Shown: piece after piece, positions 38,064 to 47,116 of the stretch
Layout: each line of letters opens with the position of its first letter
How positions within the stretch are numbered: the first letter of the stretch is position 1
Program-made: the position numbers and the translations under genes
Notes under the pieces: model-generated
What the model saw: only the letters and a program-made list of their open reading frames with translations
Databases searched by the model: none
What the model was told of the DNA's origin: nothing
Origin: Fusobacterium perfoetens
GTDB lineage: Bacteria > Fusobacteriota > Fusobacteriia > Fusobacteriales > Fusobacteriaceae
DNA length: 64,000 nt
NCBI RefSeq assembly: GCF_021531475.1
Contig: NZ_JADYTX010000005.1
Location: 1 to 64,000, forward strand
Direction: 5' to 3'

Positions 38064-38731
38064 TGGAAATGATAAATGTTAAGGTTGATGAAATTAATGG
38101 AGTATTAGTAACAACTAGCAATAGAGTAGCTGAAGAATTAGGGGTACAACATAGAAGTTTAGTATCTAAAATTGATGATTATGTTAAGAAATTTCAATCT
38201 GCAAAACTTTCTGCAGATTTCTATATCCCAAGTAATTATAAGGATAACAGAAACAGAACTTACAGAAATTATCTAATAACTAAAAAAGGAATTGCTCAAT
38301 TAGTCGGTGGTTACTCTAGTGCAGTAGAAAGAGCTTTTGAATTAAATGTTGCCTACATTAATAAGTTTGATGAAATGGAAAAAATAATCTATCAACAAGA
38401 ATTTTCCCTTAACAAAGAATTACTTTCAAAAATTAAAAAGTTAGAAAATGAACTTGAGCAAGTGCCTATGTCTTGGGTACAACTTGAACTTGTAAAAGAC
38501 CAAATAAATGAAACTGCTACTAGAAGAATGAAAACTTTAAATATCTCTGATAGAAGTTTTAAGTTAAAATTGAAAAAAGAGATAAAAAAAGATGTTTTCT
38601 CAAGATTCGGTATTAACGATTTATTAGAATTGAAGAGTAAAGATTATTTATCTATTATGCCTTATCTTCTATATTGGTTAGAGCCTTATAAATTAAAAGC
38701 TGAGAATATAACTCAATTAGATATCTTATAA
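38063..38731 (+). CDS. Rha family phage regulatory protein
   Basis: 222 residues from ATG 38063, chosen because AGGAGG lies upstream within the preceding gene; a longer frame from 38015 is out of context. Residues 1-95 are Rha (VTTSNRVAEELGVQHRSLVSKI, RNYLITKKGIAQLVGGY). The C-terminal half (WVQLELVKDQINETATRRMKT, shortened) is helical. Rha proteins interfere with infection or control lysogeny. The small repeat protein C starts one base after its stop. Confidence 0.85.
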   Translation: MEMINVKVDEINGVLVTTSNRVAEELGVQHRSLVSKIDDYVKKFQSAKLSADFYIPSNYKDNRNRTYRNYLITKKGIAQLVGGYSSAVERAFELNVAYINKFDEMEKIIYQQEFSLNKELLSKIKKLENELEQVPMSWVQLELVKDQINETATRRMKTLNISDRSFKLKLKKEIKKDVFSRFGINDLLELKSKDYLSIMPYLLYWLEPYKLKAENITQLDIL

Positions 38732-38732
38732 T

Positions 38733-38861
38733 ATGGAAAAAATAAAGATACCTCTAATAAAAGTTGAAATTCCAGAGGTAGAAATTGAAATTCCCAAAAT
38801 AGAAGATATAAAAATACCAACAGTAGATATTTCAATTCCTAATATAGAAAAAAAAGATTAA
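38733..38861 (+). CDS. Small Px(I/V)x(I/V)x(I/V) repeat protein, copy C
   Basis: 42 residues. Units PLIKVEI, PEVEIEI, PKIEDIKI and PTVDISI follow one another. One base separates it from the Rha stop. The terminator behind it shares its stem sequence with that behind copy A. Confidence 0.7.
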   Translation: MEKIKIPLIKVEIPEVEIEIPKIEDIKIPTVDISIPNIEKKD

Positions 38862-38867
38862 ATTATT

Positions 38868-38900
38868 AAATCCTCAGTATTATTTACTGGGGATTTTTTA
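38868..38900 (+). terminator. Terminator after repeat protein C
   Basis: AAATCCTCAG (38868-38877) pairs with CTGGGGATTT (38887-38896), followed by T6. Confidence 0.85.
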
Positions 38901-38924
38901 TATTAATATTTTTAGGAGGTACTT

Positions 38925-39074
38925 ATGAATTATAGATATGGGATCCTAGATAGAATGAATAGAAAGGTTATAAGAGTAGTAGATACTTTTGATACTGCAA
39001 AACAAATTATAGATAATTTTAACGAAGATAATAAAATAAGAAAAATTAAAAGAGTAGTAATGATAAAAATGTAA
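38925..39074 (+). CDS. Small hypothetical protein
   Basis: 49 residues, basic; YRYGILDRMNRKVIRVVDTF strands and a helix. Strong AGGAGG site. Unknown. Confidence 0.55.
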   Translation: MNYRYGILDRMNRKVIRVVDTFDTAKQIIDNFNEDNKIRKIKRVVMIKM

Positions 39075-39083
39075 GGAGTGATT

Positions 39084-39386
39084 ATGAGAAAAGCTGGAAA
39101 TTTAAGAAACTATAAAAAAGTTAAAAATACAGTAGATGATGAATTCTATATGTCCTGGTTAGGAAATGAGAGATTAGCTGATAAAGTTAAAAATCTTCCT
39201 ACTAAAAAATTAAATTTTATTACAGAAAGAGCTAAACAAACAATTGATAAAACTTATCTTCTTTTAAAAGTAGAAGAAAAATACAAATACTATGTAAATC
39301 TTTATTTGCTTTACGATATGTGCTGTCTGTATTTTAATCTTGAAAATGGATTAAAAAAAATATTTAGAACAAGTAGTGGAAAATAG
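39084..39386 (+). CDS. Hypothetical protein
   Basis: 100 residues from ATG 39084 (AGGAG seven bases upstream). Helical and basic; contains KKLNFITERAKQTIDKTYLL. It overlaps the next gene by 11 bp. Unknown. Confidence 0.55.
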   Translation: MRKAGNLRNYKKVKNTVDDEFYMSWLGNERLADKVKNLPTKKLNFITERAKQTIDKTYLLLKVEEKYKYYVNLYLLYDMCCLYFNLENGLKKIFRTSSGK

Positions 39387-39840
39387 AGAAGAGTTTCAAT
39401 CAACTTACAGAGATATTGAAAAAATATTAGGATATGAACCCATTTTTAATCAAGAGATTTATCATAAAGCTAGTGATGGACTTCGTTGGTTAACGACATC
39501 TTTAAAAACAATACTCAAGTATTATGTTGGTAGAGTAAAAGAAGAAAGTATTCCTGTTCTTTCAAGAGAAGTAGAAAATTATATTTCTAATGTGGAGTTA
39601 TGGGAATATCAAAGAGAGGAAGATGAAATAGATAGAGAAATTGCTTTTATTAATATGGTTCTTCTAAGAATAAAATATGCTAGAGAACATATTGATGTTA
39701 TCTATTCTTTAAATAAAGGCTTTGAAACTGAAGATAAGAAATTGAGAACTATGATAAAAAGTTCTCTTACAAGAATAGAAAAACCTATAAGAACAATTAT
39801 AGGTTATATTGAAGAGTTATATACTGAAGAAATAGCATAG
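39376..39840 (+). CDS. Hypothetical helical protein
   Basis: 154 residues from GTG 39376, mainly helical (YISNVELWEYQREEDEIDRE). No recognised motif. Start uncertain because no clear ribosome site precedes the GTG. Confidence 0.5.
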   Translation: MENREEFQSTYRDIEKILGYEPIFNQEIYHKASDGLRWLTTSLKTILKYYVGRVKEESIPVLSREVENYISNVELWEYQREEDEIDREIAFINMVLLRIKYAREHIDVIYSLNKGFETEDKKLRTMIKSSLTRIEKPIRTIIGYIEELYTEEIA

Positions 39841-39851
39841 GAGAAACAAAG

Positions 39852-40052
39852 ATGAAAATAAAAGATTTAAACCTTTCTCCAAAATCATATTCTTGTTTAA
39901 AGAAAGCTGGATATACAACATTAGAAAAGTTAAAGAAAGCAAATGTAAATGATTTATTTCTTATCGAGGGATTAGATAAAAGGTCCTTCGATGAGATTTT
40001 AAAAAAGTTAAAAGATTATGGTATTAATTTGAAAAATTTAGAAATATTTTAA
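39852..40052 (+). CDS. Stand-alone RNA polymerase alpha C-terminal-domain-like protein
   Basis: 66 residues aligning with the host alpha CTD along its length: IKDLNLSPKSYSCLKKAGY, LEKLKKANVNDLFLIEGL, DKRSFDEILKKL, YGINL. In E. coli numbering, the DNA-contact Arg265 is Lys, Asn268 is Ser, and Ser299 is kept. It may bind UP-elements or activators in place of the host domain. It precedes the integrase genes. Confidence 0.75.
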   Translation: MKIKDLNLSPKSYSCLKKAGYTTLEKLKKANVNDLFLIEGLDKRSFDEILKKLKDYGINLKNLEIF

Positions 40053-40067
40053 AATTAGGAGGAAAAT

Positions 40068-40181
40068 ATGGATAATAAAATAGAAGCTGTGAATATTATA
40101 AATAATCTGTACAATTCTATAAAAAATAAAAATAAAGGAAATAATAATGGAAAGAGTAGCGATTTACATAAGGGTATCTAA
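40068..40181 (+). CDS. Small protein overlapping the integrase start
   Basis: 37 residues with a strong AGGAGG site. Its last 35 bases overlap the integrase gene in another frame. It could couple or limit integrase translation. Asn/Lys-rich, no motif. Confidence 0.45.
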   Translation: MDNKIEAVNIINNLYNSIKNKNKGNNNGKSSDLHKGI

Positions 40182-41574
40182 AAAAGAACAAGCAAAAAAC
40201 AAGGGAACAGATAGTTCCCTTGCTATTCAATTAAAAAAATGTACAGATTATTGTGAAGAAAAAAAATATGAAGTATTAAAAGTTTATAGTGATGTTGAAT
40301 CTGGTGGGAATGACGACAGAAAAGGGTTTAATGATTTACAAAATACTATCCCCAAAAAAATATATACAAAAGTTATATTTTGGGAAGTATCAAGAATTGC
40401 TCGTAAAATATCTACTGGTATGAAATTCTTTGAAGATTTAGAAAAATATGGAGTTAGCTTTGAAAGTGTTTCTCAACCATATTTAAAAGATTTTATGAGT
40501 TTATCTATTTTCTTAGCTTGGGGAACTGAGGATTTAAAGCAAATGTCTTTAAGAATCAAATCAAATCTTTTAGAAAAAACAAAGGCAGGGTATTTTGTTC
40601 ACGGAAATCCTGCTACTGGATATATAAGAGGAAAAAATAAAATGATTGTTCCTGATCCTGAAAAAGCTCCTTTAATTTTAAAGATATTTGAAACTTTTGC
40701 TGAGAATTGGAATCTTAGTGAAACAGGTAGAATTTTTGGAAAAACTAGAAGTGATATAACAGAAATAATTGATAATAGAATTTATATTGGAGAAGTTGTA
40801 TATAAAAAATATGTAAAAGATCCTGTTGATTCAAAGCATAGAATCAAGACCAAAAATAATAGAATATGGTACAAAGGACTACATGAGCCTATTGTGCCTC
40901 TAGAACTTTTTAACCTTTGTCAAGAAATTAGAAAACTCAATATCAAGATAAGAGAAAGCAGAGAAAAAGGGAAACCTATCCTTTTATTTAGTGGTTTAGT
41001 TGTTTGTACTTGTGGTAAAAAAATGTTTCAGACTAGAAGATATCACACAAATAAAGCTGGAGAAAAATATCCATATTATGTTTATCTTTGTACAAATAAA
41101 TTAACAGGAAAAAAACATTCTATTGCTGCTAGAAAATTAGATAATGCTATAATAGAAAAAATTAAAAATTCTAAAGAGTTATTAGAATTAAACGGCATCG
41201 AATACAATGAAAATGAATCTATAAAAAATAAATTAAAACTTATAGAGAAAGAACTTCTAGCTTTGGAAACAGAAAGAGAAAGAATTATAAAGCTATTCCA
41301 AAAAGAATTTATAAATGAAGATGAACTTGAAAGTAAATTCAATGATATAACAGCTAGAAAGAAAAAACTTAAAGAAAGTCAAAAGCACTATGAAGAAGAA
41401 GATAAAAAAGAATCTTCAAAAGATAATGTTGAAAATTTTGAAAAATTAAAATATATAATTGAAAATTATTCAGAAGATGATGTTGTTGAAACTAGAAAGT
41501 TATTAAGGTTATTAATAAAAGAAATAACTGTTGTAAGCAAAAAGCCATTAAAAGTAAATATCATTTTTAATTAA
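40147..41574 (+). CDS. int: Large serine integrase
   Basis: 475 residues. Catalytic Ser is in YIRVSKKEQ (residue 10). Resolvase domain to about 145, recombinase domain 150-275 (GNPATGYIRGKNKMIVPDP, EVVYKKYVKDP), then a zinc ribbon (CTCGKKM ... YLCTNKLTGKKH) in which the last Cys appears replaced by His, and a coiled coil (350-420). It ends 54 bp before the sirtuin homology, the attachment site. Excision needs a directionality factor not identified here. Confidence 0.93.
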   Translation: MERVAIYIRVSKKEQAKNKGTDSSLAIQLKKCTDYCEEKKYEVLKVYSDVESGGNDDRKGFNDLQNTIPKKIYTKVIFWEVSRIARKISTGMKFFEDLEKYGVSFESVSQPYLKDFMSLSIFLAWGTEDLKQMSLRIKSNLLEKTKAGYFVHGNPATGYIRGKNKMIVPDPEKAPLILKIFETFAENWNLSETGRIFGKTRSDITEIIDNRIYIGEVVYKKYVKDPVDSKHRIKTKNNRIWYKGLHEPIVPLELFNLCQEIRKLNIKIRESREKGKPILLFSGLVVCTCGKKMFQTRRYHTNKAGEKYPYYVYLCTNKLTGKKHSIAARKLDNAIIEKIKNSKELLELNGIEYNENESIKNKLKLIEKELLALETERERIIKLFQKEFINEDELESKFNDITARKKKLKESQKHYEEEDKKESSKDNVENFEKLKYIIENYSEDDVVETRKLLRLLIKEITVVSKKPLKVNIIFN

Positions 41575-41602
41575 AGTTTATTTTGATAAACTTATTTTAT
41601 TT
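41574..41602 (+). terminator. Integrase terminator
   Basis: AAGTTTA (41574-41580) pairs with TAAACTT (41587-41593), followed by ATTTTATTT. Confidence 0.65.
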
Positions 41603-41635
41603 CCCAAAAAACAGGGTAAAGGCATTAGTTTCAAC
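41603..41635. other. Right prophage end (attR) inside the sirtuin gene
   Basis: Sirtuin-type coding begins at about 41628 (Val-Ser-Thr-Asp-Ser-Gly-Ile). The codons before it do not encode the expected glycine-rich GGAG. The junction thus lies within about 20 bp of 41628. The left end is outside the window, so the core sequence cannot be determined. Confidence 0.75.
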
Positions 41636-42272
41636 TGACTCTGGAATAAAAGATTTTAGAGGAAAAAATGGTTTATATAAAGAAAAAAACTATATGGGAT
41701 ATGAGCCTGAAGAGATTTTAAGTATTGACTTTTTCCTTAGTCACACTGATATTTTTAATAAATATATTGAAGAAAAGATGATGATTAACGATATCAAGCC
41801 AAACCCTGGACATAAAGCTTTAGCTGAGCTTGAAAAAATGGGAAAAGTTAAAGCGGTTATCACTCAAAATATAGATAATCTTCATCAAGAGGGAGGAAGT
41901 AAAAAAGTCCTTGAACTTCACGGTACTTTAAAAGATTGGTATTGTCTAAAATGTGGTAAAAGAGCTAACAGAAGATTTGATTGTGAATGTGGAGGAGTTG
42001 TTAGACCTCGTGTTACTCTTTATGGAGAAATGCTTGATGAAAAAGTTACTGATGCTGCTATATCTGAGATAAAAAAAGCTGATACCTTAATTATTATCGG
42101 TACTAGCCTTACAGTTTATCCTGCTGCTTATTATATCAATTACTTTAGAGGAAAAAATCTTGTGATTATAAATGAAACTCCTACATCTCAAGACCATATC
42201 GCCACTCTTGTTATAAGGGATAACTTCTCCAAAGTTTTCTCAGAAACTTTAGAAATCTTAAAAAATAACTAA
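41628..42272 (+). pseudogene. cobB: Sirtuin (NAD-dependent protein deacylase) truncated by prophage
   Basis: About 215 residues remain, from VSTDSGIKDFRGKNGLY to the end, including ITQNIDNLHQEGG, ELHGTL and the zinc ligands (CLKCGK, CECGG). The first 25-30 residues with the Rossmann GAG motif for NAD are missing, so the product should be inactive while the prophage is present. A TTG at 41583 could start a fusion peptide. Excision would restore the gene. Confidence 0.88.
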
Positions 42273-42344
42273 ATAAACTTATTCTAATTTGCTATTTTGT
42301 TAGAATAGATTAGAATATATTAGAATAAAATTATAAAAAAATAT

Positions 42345-42390
42345 GGAGCTGTTATACTTTATAAATAAAAATATAATAGCTCCTTTTATT
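42345..42390. terminator. Terminator between sirtuin and SDR genes
   Basis: GGAGCT (42345-42350) with AGCTCC (42378-42383), plus a TTATA/TATAA inner stem and T-rich flanks. Just upstream TTAGAATA occurs three times (42300-42325). Confidence 0.65.
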
Positions 42391-42397
42391 TTAATAA

Positions 42398-43171
42398 TTA
42401 TTTTTTATAAATTGTTCTACTGTCAGCTTGAGTTTGAGCTACTATTGTAACTTCAGATACTTGTACTCTATCTGGTTGATTAGCTGTTGAAACTATAATA
42501 TCAGCTATATCATCTGGAGTTAATGCCTCAATACCTTTGTAAACATTTTTAGCTCTTTCAACATCTCCACTAAATCTTGTTAAACTAAAATCAGTTTCCA
42601 CAAGCCCTGGTTGAATATTTGTTACTTTTAATGGAGTTTCCAAAAGCTCTATTCTTAGAGCGTCAGTTATAAATCTAACTGCTGCTTTTGTAGCACAATA
42701 AACCCCACCATTAGCATAAGATAAGGCTCCAGCCACAGAACCTAGATTTATTATATGCCCTTTATTGTATTTTAACATTAATGGCACAACAGCTCTTGTA
42801 ACAAATAAAAGTCCTTTTATATTAGTATCTATCATTGTATTTATATCTTCTATACTAACTTCATAAACTTTATCAAGTCCTTTAGCAAGACCAGCATTAT
42901 TTACCAAAACATCTATACTTTTTAAATCTTCTGGTAAAGAGTTTATAAGTTCTTCACAATCCTTACCATCTCTTACATCTCCCACAAGAAGTGTTATCTC
43001 AGTATCAGGATATTTTTCATTGATTTCTTGTATTAGTTTTTTTCCTTTTTCCTCATTTCTTATCATAAGTATTAGACGAGAACCCATTTCAGCAAATTGC
43101 ATAGCACAACTTTTACCTATCCCTGCAGTAGCTCCTGTTATCAAAACTATTTTTCCTTTTAATCTGTTCAT
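42398..43171 (-). CDS. Short-chain dehydrogenase (YdfG-like)
   Basis: 257 residues from ATG 43171 (AGGAGG six bases upstream). TGATAGIG binds NAD(P); NNAG, catalytic Ser in NLGSVAG and YCATK give the active site. The end (LEALTPDDIADIIV-type) suits the serine/3-hydroxy acid dehydrogenase group. Ten bases after aroK. Confidence 0.88.
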   Translation of the reverse strand: MNRLKGKIVLITGATAGIGKSCAMQFAEMGSRLILMIRNEEKGKKLIQEINEKYPDTEITLLVGDVRDGKDCEELINSLPEDLKSIDVLVNNAGLAKGLDKVYEVSIEDINTMIDTNIKGLLFVTRAVVPLMLKYNKGHIINLGSVAGALSYANGGVYCATKAAVRFITDALRIELLETPLKVTNIQPGLVETDFSLTRFSGDVERAKNVYKGIEALTPDDIADIIVSTANQPDRVQVSEVTIVAQTQADSRTIYKK

Positions 43172-43181
43172 AATATCCCTC

Positions 43182-43697
43182 CTAGCCATTGATATATTTA
43201 TTTTTTATCTTTTCCACAGTGTCGTACAAATAACTTTCTCTATTTATATCCACACTGTAATCACAAGATATTTTATACAAAATCTCTCTCTTGTTATAAA
43301 GCTCCACAAGTTTTTTATAAGGTTCATCTACATTTAAAAGAGGTCTGTGCTTTTTATTCTTAACTCTATCATAGATACAATCTATATCACAGTTAAGATA
43401 TACCACAAAAGATGATTCCTTAAGTTTTTTTATATTGGCATTGTCAATAATTACTCCCCCACCAGTAGAGATTACAATATTATTATCCTTTGATTCCTTG
43501 TCTATTATTTTTCTTTCTAACTCTCTAAAATACTGCTCTCCATCTTGCTCAAAGATTTCTGTCACACTTCTTTTTTCAAGCTTTACAATCTCTTTGTCTA
43601 TATCTACAAATTTCATCTCAAGGGCTCTTGCTAGTGCTTTTCCAACTGTTGTCTTACCACTACCCATAAAGCCTATTAATGCTATATTCTCCTTCAT
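43182..43697 (-). CDS. aroK: Shikimate kinase
   Basis: 171 residues. Walker A GFMGSGKTTVGKALA, substrate Asp-Arg region (DIDKEIVKLEKRSV, ERKIID), GGGVI and the LID R-x-RPLL. Phosphorylates shikimate in aromatic amino acid synthesis. Confidence 0.93.
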   Translation of the reverse strand: MKENIALIGFMGSGKTTVGKALARALEMKFVDIDKEIVKLEKRSVTEIFEQDGEQYFRELERKIIDKESKDNNIVISTGGGVIIDNANIKKLKESSFVVYLNCDIDCIYDRVKNKKHRPLLNVDEPYKKLVELYNKREILYKISCDYSVDINRESYLYDTVEKIKNKYING

Positions 43698-43861
43698 TTT
43701 TCACCTTCCATTCTTTAGTATAACATATTTTAAATATTATCACAAATTTTTTTACTTCAATTTAAACTCTTATTTTTATTATTTTTATAAAATAATTTGC
43801 TCATTTAAAAAATATAAGCTATAATGATAATATACGAATTTATTTTTTTTAAGGAGGATTT

Positions 43862-45478
43862 ATGGACCCTATTCTAATTTTTGGACACAGACACCCAGAC
43901 ACAGATTCTATCTGTTCTTCTATTGCTTTGGCAAATTTAAAAAAAGAGCTTGGAGAAGAGGCAATCCCTTGTCGTCTTGGAGAGATTAACAACGAAACAA
44001 GATTTGTTTTAGATTATTTTAAAATTGATACTCCTAAGTTTTTAAAAACTGTTAGTGCTCAGATTTCCGACCTAACTCGTGTTGAAAAAAAAGTATTATC
44101 TGTCAACGACTCATTAAAGGGAGCTTTGGACACTATGACTGAGGAAAATTTCTCCAGTCTTCCTGTAATAGATGAAAATAGACAATTAAAAGGAATGTTA
44201 CACGTATCTGACATTGCTAACACTTATTTAAACCTTGACCACTGTGATTTATTTACAAAATATACAACTACCTTTGAAAATCTTATGAATGTTTTAAAGG
44301 GAGATATTGTAAGTGGAGTTTATCCTAGTGGAATAATAACAGGAAATTTAAAATCTATATCAGAGCTTGACGAGGTTAGCAAAGGGGATATTGTTGTTAC
44401 AACTTATCTTGCTGACGGTATCGACCGTTCTATAAAAGCTGGAGCAAAAGTCATAATAGTTTCTTGCTCAGAAGAGGATTTTATATCTCCTCGTGTAACA
44501 TCTGAATGTGCTATAATGAGAGTTCACTCAAACTTATTTAAAATAATAAGTCTTATTAGCCAATCGCTTTCAGTTTCATCTATAATTCCTAAAGAAAAAT
44601 TTTACTCATTTAAGATAGATGAATTTTTACACGACATCAAAGATATTATGAAAGAGGCTACACAAACAAACTTCCCAGTTACTAAAAAAGATGGGACAGT
44701 TTATGGTACAATCAGAACTAAAAACCTGATTAACTTTACTAGAAAAAAAGTTATCCTTGTTGACCATAACGAAAAGGAACAATCTGTTGACGGATTACAA
44801 GATGCAAAGATTTTACAAGTTGTTGACCATCATAAATTTGGTAATTTTATAACTGATGAGCCTGTTAAGATAAATGCTGAGATTGTAGGTTGTACATCAA
44901 CTATTATTTATGACCTTTACAAAGCTGCAAGAGTTGTGCCTAGTAAGGAAATAGCTGGTATTATGATGAGTGCTATACTTTCTGATACTTTACTTTTTAA
45001 ATCTCCTACTTGTACAGAAAAGGACATTGAGGCTGTAAGAGAACTTTCAAAACTTTGTGGTGAAGAGGATTTTGAATCTTTTGGAATGAAAATGCTTATT
45101 GCTGGTACATCACTAAAAAATATGACTTCTCAAGAGATACTTTCTATAGATATGAAAGAGTTTACAATGAATGGAGTTAAAATCTCTATCTCTCAAATCA
45201 ACACTGTTGACATTCAAGGAGTTCTTGAAAAGAAAAAAGACTTTGAAGATATAATGAATATCAACAACGAAATCCACGATTATTCACTATCAATTTTAAT
45301 AATCACAGATATTATTAAATCTGGTTCATATTTCTTGGCTATTGGAGACAAACAAAACTTATTAGAAAAAGCCTTTGATGTAAAATTAGAAAATAATATT
45401 GTCTGGTTAAACGGAATAATCTCAAGAAAAAAACAAGTAGTTCCTGTTCTTATGGTAACTAGTCAAAACTTAGATTAA
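43862..45478 (+). CDS. Manganese-dependent inorganic pyrophosphatase with CBS and DRTGG domains
   Basis: 538 residues. DHH family: GHRHPDTDSICSSIAL at the start and VDHHKFGNF in the middle. Residues about 70-290 contain two CBS motifs flanking a DRTGG-type domain, as in nucleotide-regulated CBS-PPases. DHHA2 domain at the end. Hydrolyses PPi; adenine nucleotides should regulate it. Confidence 0.93.
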   Translation: MDPILIFGHRHPDTDSICSSIALANLKKELGEEAIPCRLGEINNETRFVLDYFKIDTPKFLKTVSAQISDLTRVEKKVLSVNDSLKGALDTMTEENFSSLPVIDENRQLKGMLHVSDIANTYLNLDHCDLFTKYTTTFENLMNVLKGDIVSGVYPSGIITGNLKSISELDEVSKGDIVVTTYLADGIDRSIKAGAKVIIVSCSEEDFISPRVTSECAIMRVHSNLFKIISLISQSLSVSSIIPKEKFYSFKIDEFLHDIKDIMKEATQTNFPVTKKDGTVYGTIRTKNLINFTRKKVILVDHNEKEQSVDGLQDAKILQVVDHHKFGNFITDEPVKINAEIVGCTSTIIYDLYKAARVVPSKEIAGIMMSAILSDTLLFKSPTCTEKDIEAVRELSKLCGEEDFESFGMKMLIAGTSLKNMTSQEILSIDMKEFTMNGVKISISQINTVDIQGVLEKKKDFEDIMNINNEIHDYSLSILIITDIIKSGSYFLAIGDKQNLLEKAFDVKLENNIVWLNGIISRKKQVVPVLMVTSQNLD

Positions 45479-45488
45479 GGAGGGGCAA

Positions 45489-46334
45489 TTGAAAAAATAT
45501 CTTTTTAGGGACATTCTTCTTATAACTATTGGAGCATTTTTAATAGCTTTTGGTATTCATTATTTTTATAGAGCCAACTCTCTAGGAAGTAGCGGAATAA
45601 CAGGGATTTGCCTTATTTTATTTTATCTATTTAAATTTGATATAGGGACTACCTATGCTCTTTTAAATATTCCTTTGATAATTATAGGATATAAATTAAT
45701 AGGGGGCAAATTTATTTTAAAGACTTTCTACGGAACAGTTATGACATCAGTTGCCTTTGAAATTTTATCAAGAGTTCCAACAGCTCCTCTACAAGATAAA
45801 TTGATGGCTTGTATATTCGGTGGGATTTTGGTAGGACTTGGGCTTGGTTCTATGTTTGCTGCTGGTGGATCTAGTGGTGGTACAGATATTTTAGTAAAGA
45901 TTTTAAATAAATATTTTGAAATACCTGTTGGTAAAGCATTTTTTATTATGGACTTTACAGTTCTTAGTATCTCTGGATTTCTTTTTGGTAAAGAAATATT
46001 TATGTATACTTTAGTTGGAGTTTTCTCTTGTACAAAAGTTATAGATATGATTCAAGATGGATTTGATAGCTCTAAGGCTATAACTATTATTTCTGATAAA
46101 TCTCTTATTATAAAAGATATCATTATGAAAGAGGCTAAAAGAGGGACTACAATTATAAAAGCTCAAGGGGGCTTTGAGGGAAAAGAAAAAAATATGCTTT
46201 CTTGTATTGTGAATCGTTATGAAGTAACTGCTATAAAAAGAATTATCCGTTCAGTTGATGAAGATGCTTTTGTATATATCACTGATGTGGCAGAGGTTCT
46301 TGGAAAAGGATTTAAGGATTTAAAAATAAAATAA
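45489..46334 (+). CDS. YitT family membrane protein
   Basis: 281 residues from TTG 45489, after AAGGAGGGGCAA. Five membrane segments (LITIGAFLIAFGIHYFY, GICLILFYLF, ASGGSSGGTDIL region) precede a cytoplasmic DUF2179 domain (AITIISDKSLIIKDIIM, GGFEGKEKNMLSCIVN). Possible transporter; function unknown. Co-transcribed with the pyrophosphatase. Confidence 0.88.
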   Translation: MKKYLFRDILLITIGAFLIAFGIHYFYRANSLGSSGITGICLILFYLFKFDIGTTYALLNIPLIIIGYKLIGGKFILKTFYGTVMTSVAFEILSRVPTAPLQDKLMACIFGGILVGLGLGSMFAAGGSSGGTDILVKILNKYFEIPVGKAFFIMDFTVLSISGFLFGKEIFMYTLVGVFSCTKVIDMIQDGFDSSKAITIISDKSLIIKDIIMKEAKRGTTIIKAQGGFEGKEKNMLSCIVNRYEVTAIKRIIRSVDEDAFVYITDVAEVLGKGFKDLKIK

Positions 46335-46367
46335 TTAAAATTTACAAAAATATTCTCTAAAAGAAAA

Positions 46368-46410
46368 AAGAGCTACTATACTAAATAAAGTATAGTAACT
46401 CTTATTTTTT
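46368..46410. terminator. Bidirectional terminator
   Basis: AAGAGCTACTATACT pairs with AGTATAGTAACTCTT with one bulge, followed by T7 on the plus strand. Confidence 0.85.
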
Positions 46411-47081
46411 TATAAAACTTCTTTCCAAAAACTTTTATTGCCTCTGAAGATATCTCTTCTATAAATAAGTAAAATAGCCACATAATACAAGAAATGTTTC
46501 TTATAATTTTTAAAATATTTATTTAAGTCTAAAGATTCCTTTGTAAATCTTTGTAATCTTAAAACATCTTTATAAATTCCCAACTTATTAAAGAAAGCTC
46601 TTCTAAACTTACTGTCTATCATAATCATTCCTTTACAAGTTTTTATAAAGTTTTCTGGCTTACAATCTCCATGATAATGTTTTAATGAATGTAGTTTCAC
46701 TAAAAGTTTCATCATCTCATCATAATCCTCTTTTGTTTTTGGGCTTTCTCCTCTTACAAAATTAGTCATATAAATCAGTTCTGAATGGAAAAAATCTATC
46801 TTTTTTTCAATGATAAACTTTACATTATATGTATTAAAAAATCCCTTTGAATTAAGTGCTTTTATATTATTGTACATCAATCTTATATTATTATTTAACC
46901 CAAAGAAATTAAAAGTTTTTTCTCTTTTTAATACATATTCCTCTCCATCAATTTTTAAAAGAGCTACCCTTCTATTATGTCTATCAGCTAAAATTGCCTC
47001 TTTTATAAATTTATCTTCTAAAAGTTTTCCTAAAATGTTTTTAGTCTCGTCAGTCTCCTCATAAAAAATTTTTAATTCCAT
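46410..47081 (-). CDS. RfaY-like lipopolysaccharide core kinase
   Basis: 223 residues of protein-kinase-like fold: catalytic HGDCKPENF and metal-binding IDSKFRR, with YVLKREKTF near the ATP lysine. Matches heptose kinase RfaY, consistent with an outer membrane. Phosphorylates core sugars. Confidence 0.8.
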   Translation of the reverse strand: MELKIFYEETDETKNILGKLLEDKFIKEAILADRHNRRVALLKIDGEEYVLKREKTFNFFGLNNNIRLMYNNIKALNSKGFFNTYNVKFIIEKKIDFFHSELIYMTNFVRGESPKTKEDYDEMMKLLVKLHSLKHYHGDCKPENFIKTCKGMIMIDSKFRRAFFNKLGIYKDVLRLQRFTKESLDLNKYFKNYKKHFLYYVAILLIYRRDIFRGNKSFWKEVL

Positions 47082-47116
47082 AATTTCTCTCCCTTTCCAC
47101 TACAAAATCAAAATTT

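Noticed and set aside
41583-41627. TTG start for an intact sirtuin
   Set aside because: The segment lies in integrase terminator sequence and does not encode the GAG motif; the gene is truncated.
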